Below, piece by piece: positions 62,806-64,000 of a stretch of 64,000 nt of DNA. The notes beneath the pieces were generated by a model. That model did no database searches. It saw nothing but the letters and a program-made list of their open reading frames with translations, and had not been told where the DNA came from. The position numbers and the translations under genes are program-made. Each line of letters starts with the position of its first letter. Position 1 is the first letter of the stretch. Origin of the DNA: Alicyclobacillus acidiphilus NBRC 100859 (GTDB lineage: Bacteria > Bacillota > Bacilli > Alicyclobacillales > Alicyclobacillaceae); the NCBI RefSeq assembly GCF_001544355.1, contig NZ_BCQI01000011.1:1-64000 (forward strand), given 5' to 3'.

Positions 62806-63588
62806 TTGCATCCGATTTTGTTTCAGTTCGGTCATTTCATGGTGAGAGCTTATGGTCTGGTAGTCCTGCTGGCCATTTTCCTTGGGGCACAAGTTGCGAT
62901 CACGTTGGCACGGTTTACGGCAAAGAAATTCGAAGAGCACATCGTGCCACTCGTGTACACGGTGGTCATTGCGGCGATCATTGGGGCACGGTTCTGGCAG
63001 GTATTCTTTTTTGAACCAAGCTACTACTTAGCACACCCGGTGGAAATCATCGCCATTTGGCAAGGTGGTCTGTCGATACAAGGTGGGATCATCGGAGGGA
63101 TCCTGGCTGGGATTTGGTACAGCCGTCGTCACCATCTGCCGTTTTGGGAGTTGGCGGACACGTTGGCACCTGCGATCATCTTAGGTCAGGGAATCGGTCG
63201 AATCGCCTGTTTACTCAATGGCGATGCGTTTGGATCGCCGACCGGAGCAAGTTTTGGTCTGGTGTACCCTCCTGGAACGCTGGCGTATCAGACGTACGGT
63301 AACCAGCCACTTTGGCCGGCGGAGGTTTGGGAAAGCCAAGCGGATATGGTTATTTTCGCTGTACTGTTTGCCTTGTCTCGCAGACGCATGCCGAAAGGGA
63401 CATTGTTCCTGACGTATAACGTCCTCTATGCGGCGGTAAGATTTGGCTTGGAATTCTTGCGTGGTGATAGTCCGAGATATCTATTCGACTGGACAGCAGC
63501 TCAGTGGACGAGTGTAGCTGTCATTATAATGTGCGGCCTGTTGATGTTCTGGCTCGTAAGCGGACAGCGAACCATTGAAATGGGGTAA
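62806..63588 (+). CDS. lgt: Phosphatidylglycerol-prolipoprotein diacylglyceryl transferase
   Basis: Adds diacylglycerol to the lipobox Cys of prolipoproteins at the membrane. 260 residues, seven helices; HPILFQFGHFMVRAYGLVVL, the GGLSIQGGIIGG motif, IGRIACLLNGDAFGSPT (Lgt signature GRxGNFxNxE replaced by GRIACLLNGDAFG) and RFGLEFLRGDS with the essential Arg region are seen. TTG start behind GGGAGGGG. A second lgt on a mobile island is unusual since it is an essential core gene; the local Met-rich lipoprotein is a likely client. Confidence 0.9.
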   Translation: MHPILFQFGHFMVRAYGLVVLLAIFLGAQVAITLARFTAKKFEEHIVPLVYTVVIAAIIGARFWQVFFFEPSYYLAHPVEIIAIWQGGLSIQGGIIGGILAGIWYSRRHHLPFWELADTLAPAIILGQGIGRIACLLNGDAFGSPTGASFGLVYPPGTLAYQTYGNQPLWPAEVWESQADMVIFAVLFALSRRRMPKGTLFLTYNVLYAAVRFGLEFLRGDSPRYLFDWTAAQWTSVAVIIMCGLLMFWLVSGQRTIEMG

Positions 63589-64000
63589 CTGCATAGACGA
63601 TCAGTCTTGCAGTGTACCCCGTTTCGTACAGGTGCTTGCCTATTCGACCGAAATATCATCAAATGGCCTTGGCTATTTTGTCCAGGACGGACATGTTTAC
63701 TACCGTATTTGCACATAGCGTCGCAATCGCACCTTAAGTCAGGAAACAGGATGTACGAAATTTGTAACGACTTATTTTGCCGGATCGAGGGCCTGAGGAG
63801 TTGAGCTTGGATTTCCTTCTCCCTTTTCTTCGGGGCCACAAGAAACAGTTTACAGAAGTGAGGAGCAAGTGACAGTGATAGATCATGCAACCGAAGAATA
63901 CCCGAATATATCGAAGTGCTTTTTTCCACTTCGAAGGCACAGACGACCTGCCCGTCCTCATTGAGCCACATCACGTCAATCAGAGAAATCGTATTGAGGA
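63501..64000 (-). CDS. Partial restriction-endonuclease-like protein (N-terminus beyond the window)
   Basis: The frame is open at the right edge and reads NTISLIDVMWLNEDGQVVCA, then FEVEKSTSIYSGILRLHDL and KLFLVAPKKREKEIQAQL. The pattern of a D...ExEK core (DVMWLN, FEVEKS) resembles a PD-(D/E)XK-type nuclease domain found in uncharacterised restriction-like proteins. The last part overlaps the 3' end of lgt by 88 bp and looks unlike the family end after CKYGSK, so the true stop may have been lost. As cargo it may be a defence gene. Confidence 0.42.
   Translation of the reverse strand, partial: LNTISLIDVMWLNEDGQVVCAFEVEKSTSIYSGILRLHDLSLSLAPHFCKLFLVAPKKREKEIQAQLLRPSIRQNKSLQISYILFPDLRCDCDAMCKYGSKHVRPGQNSQGHLMIFRSNRQAPVRNGVHCKTDRLCSYPISMVRCPLTSQNINRPHIIMTATLVH

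Larger units (their letters stand above)
24774..64000. mobile_element. Putative Tn7-like transposon, left boundary and body
   Basis: The proposed left end is TGTGATTTAAAGCATAAG at 24774, beginning with the TGT expected of Tn7-type termini and lying 27 bp beyond tmRNA. The four transposition genes occupy 24.9-31.7 kb, followed by metal-resistance cargo. The right end was not found in the window, so the stated right limit is the window edge, not a mapped border. Cargo genes differ from the backbone in being full of broken frames, IS sequences and tiny accessory genes. That the whole 32-64 kb block belongs to this one element is inference; nested or successive insertions are possible. Confidence 0.6.

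Overview
The window reads as Gram-positive Bacillota DNA of moderate-to-high GC. The general style (GTG/TTG starts, strong GGAGG ribosome sites, the pgk-tpiA-gpmI-eno-secG-rnr-smpB-ssrA order, a ComER homologue, YwmB, PrsA, CsoR) suggests an Alicyclobacillus-like member of the Bacilli. The genus is inference only, since no database search was possible.

Region 1 (1-24.75 kb) is an intact housekeeping backbone. It holds an acyltransferase fragment, an acyl-CoA ligase, PrsA foldase, LysA, class I fumarase, a polysaccharide flippase, a fused pyrimidine-nucleoside phosphorylase/cytidine deaminase, oligoendopeptidase F, ComER, lower glycolysis (pgk, tpiA, gpmI, eno; no gap), SecG, an MFS transporter, and then the trans-translation set RNase R, SmpB and tmRNA. 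No frame is broken in this half.

Region 2 (24.75-31.8 kb) starts 27 bp after the CCA end of tmRNA. A cluster of 21-bp repeats looks like the end of a Tn7-like transposon. Four minus-strand genes follow: a TniQ/TnsD protein, a TnsC AAA+ ATPase, a TnsA-TnsB fusion transposase, and a second TniQ/TnsD protein carrying an XRE-like helix-turn-helix. No Cas gene or CRISPR array is visible. The simplest reading is a Tn7-like element that homes to the tmRNA gene by protein-directed targeting. Its far end is not in the window.

Region 3 (31.8-64 kb) is the presumed cargo, a metal and redox stress island. It contains an ars remnant (arsB fragment plus intact arsC) and a mercury operon (MerF-like transporter, CmtR-like ArsR regulator, thioredoxin-like protein, CcdA, MerA). 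It also has the copper operon csoR-copA-copZ with a clear operator, three multicopper oxidase genes (one broken), and a Met-rich lipoprotein. Two TlpA/ResA-CcdA thiol-redox genes and two OmpR-type two-component systems follow, with a cloud of very small Cys/His/Met-rich or SHOCT proteins, an ICMT-like methyltransferase and an Lgt. An IS21-family element (with a 6-bp target duplication) has split a His-rich membrane-protein gene, and an IS200/IS605 remnant lies beside the transposition genes. Several cargo genes are broken, mostly by one-base slips in homopolymers, while the backbone has none.

At least six intergenic sites in region 3 share the direct repeat TGAAG-N6-TGAAG with an 11-bp period. 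This is what an OmpR-family response regulator would be expected to bind, and it ties the two-component systems, the multicopper oxidase, the lipoprotein and the thiol-redox genes into one candidate envelope metal-response regulon. The right edge cuts into a minus-strand gene whose visible part resembles a restriction-endonuclease-like protein.
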